NCBI GenBank assembly: GCA_020348765.1
Contig: CP070753.1
Location: 622,896 to 628,982, forward strand
Origin: Burkholderiales bacterium
GTDB lineage: Bacteria; Pseudomonadota; Gammaproteobacteria; Burkholderiales; Burkholderiaceae_E
Direction: 5' to 3'
DNA: 6,087 nt
Of this stretch, positions 5,215 to 6,087 are shown one piece after another (positions within the stretch are counted from its first letter, which is position 1; each line of letters opens with the position of its first letter). A program made the position numbers and the translations under genes. The notes beneath the pieces were generated by a model, which saw only the letters and a list, made by a program, of their open reading frames with translations, had not been told where the DNA came from and searched no databases.

Positions 5215-6087
5215 TCAGCTGGCCTGGCTGACGAACTTGAGCCGCTGGAAGGCCTGGATGCCCTCGATGCCGCCCTCGTAGCCGAGGCCGCTGTCACGCA
5301 TGCCGCCGAACGGGGTCTCGGCCCAGGACACGACCCAGTGGTTGATGGAGACGTTGCCGGCCTCGATCTGGCTCGACAGCCGCTCGGCGGTCGCCAGCTC
5401 GTGCGTGAAACCGTAGGCCGCCAGGCCGTACGGCAGCCGGTTGGCTGCGGCGATGCCCTGCTCCAGCGAGTCGACGGGAGCCAGCAGCGCGAGCGGGCCG
5501 AAAGGCTCTTCGTTCATCGCCAGGCAATCGGGCGGCGGCTCGGCGATGACCGTCGGGGCAAAGAAATGCCCGGGGCCCTCGAGCGGCTTGCCACCTGTCT
5601 TCGGTGCGACGCCGCGCGATTCGCAGTCGGCGACCATCCTTTGCATGGCGGCAACCCGGTCCGCGTTCTGCAGCGGCCCCATCTGCGTCGCCGGATCGAA
5701 CGGGTCGCCAACGACCAGCGCCTCGGTGGCCGCGACGAACGCGTCGACGAACTGCGCATGGATCGAACGGTGCACGTAGAAGCGGGTCGGCGAAGTGCAG
5801 ATCTGGCCGGCGCTGCGGTACTTGGCCAGCACGCCGCCGCGCGCGACGGCGACCGGGTCCGCGTCGGCGGCGACCAGCACGGGGGCATGGCCGCCGAGCT
5901 CGAGGACCGCCTTCTTCAGGCTCTGCGCGGCAGCCGCGCCCAGCTGCCGCCCGACCGAGGTCGCGCCGGTGAACGTCAGCAACCGGATCACGGGCGACGC
6001 GAGCAGTCTCCGTGCCACGGCCTCGGGCGCGCCGAACACCACGTTGACCACACCTTCGGGCAGGCCGACCTCGGCCAGCGCCTGCGC
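5215..6087 (-). CDS. NAD(P)-dependent aldehyde dehydrogenase, succinate-semialdehyde dehydrogenase-like (N-terminus outside window)
   Basis: This enzyme oxidises an aldehyde to its acid in the cytosol. Only the last 290 residues are in the window; the reading frame runs open to the right edge, and family members are about 480-490 residues, so roughly 190 are missing. Positions below are within the fragment. FTGATSVG (39-46) is the Rossmann cofactor segment. E63 in LELGG is the general base, C97 in GQICTSP is the catalytic nucleophile, and E194 in NEEPFGP contacts the nicotinamide ribose. AETPFGGMRDSGLGYEGG (256-273) is the conserved C-terminal region. The wording SPTRFYVH, NEEPFGP and ETPFGG is closest to succinate-semialdehyde dehydrogenases of the GabD type, but other semialdehydes are possible because substrate residues in the missing half cannot be seen. 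An apparent GTG start at 6051 is internal. It ends convergent with the 4317 gene. Confidence 0.93.
   Translation of the reverse strand, partial: AQALAEVGLPEGVVNVVFGAPEAVARRLLASPVIRLLTFTGATSVGRQLGAAAAQSLKKAVLELGGHAPVLVAADADPVAVARGGVLAKYRSAGQICTSPTRFYVHRSIHAQFVDAFVAATEALVVGDPFDPATQMGPLQNADRVAAMQRMVADCESRGVAPKTGGKPLEGPGHFFAPTVIAEPPPDCLAMNEEPFGPLALLAPVDSLEQGIAAANRLPYGLAAYGFTHELATAERLSSQIEAGNVSINHWVVSWAETPFGGMRDSGLGYEGGIEGIQAFQRLKFVSQAS

Noticed and set aside
3066..5297. A 743-codon open frame on the minus strand
   Set aside because: It lies antisense to the sigma, anti-sigma and 4317 genes and starts inside the dehydrogenase. The translation is Arg/Ala/Gly-rich with no domain. Such frames are expected opposite genes with G/C-ending codons.
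1..6087. Search for defence systems, CRISPR arrays, transposases, tRNAs or toxin-antitoxin pairs
   Set aside because: No spaced direct repeats, terminal inverted repeats with a transposase, tRNA-like cloverleaf, or paired small toxin/antitoxin frames are visible.

Overview
The window is GC-rich, probably about two-thirds G+C or more, with strongly G/C-ending codons. It comes from a Gram-negative bacterium. An E. coli-type class I DAHP synthase, exported periplasmic proteins, and an ECF sigma factor paired with a single-pass membrane anti-sigma factor all point to Proteobacteria. The families look most like Burkholderiales or related Betaproteobacteria, but that is an impression from protein style, not a search. 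I see no mobile element, tRNA, rRNA or CRISPR array. All intergenic gaps are under about 210 bases.

Layout from left to right. An AT-rich palindromic operator/promoter (2-29) precedes a small SnoaL/NTF2-fold protein (49-426, +). A strong GC hairpin (444-475) lies between that gene and a convergent aroG (542-1609, -), which encodes the first enzyme of the shikimate pathway. Divergent from aroG is an unrecognised 177-residue protein (1816-2349, +). Next comes a three-gene block: a secreted-repeat (COG4315-type) periplasmic protein (2467-2853), an ECF sigma factor (2866-3393) and its membrane anti-sigma factor (3390-4214). The gaps inside this block are 12 nt and a 4-nt overlap. A possibly separate promoter (4259-4287) then drives an exported protein of unknown function (4317-5096, +). 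Finally, two GC hairpins separate it from a convergent aldehyde dehydrogenase of the succinate-semialdehyde type (5215-6087, -), whose N-terminus lies beyond the right edge.

The most coherent functional unit is 2395-4214. An extracytoplasmic signal would be sensed by the periplasmic domain of the anti-sigma factor and release the sigma factor. The sigma factor would plausibly transcribe its own operon, including the secreted-repeat protein. Both exported products carry a cysteine pair (CNGPC and CESGAC), which suggests a redox or metal input; that part is inference. The 4317 protein has a pattern faintly like the isochorismatase/cysteine-hydrolase fold but lacks the usual first catalytic Asp, and it is the best candidate here for an undescribed family. 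Nothing in the window amounts to a clear new defence or mobile system. The rest is ordinary chromosomal housekeeping and accessory sequence.
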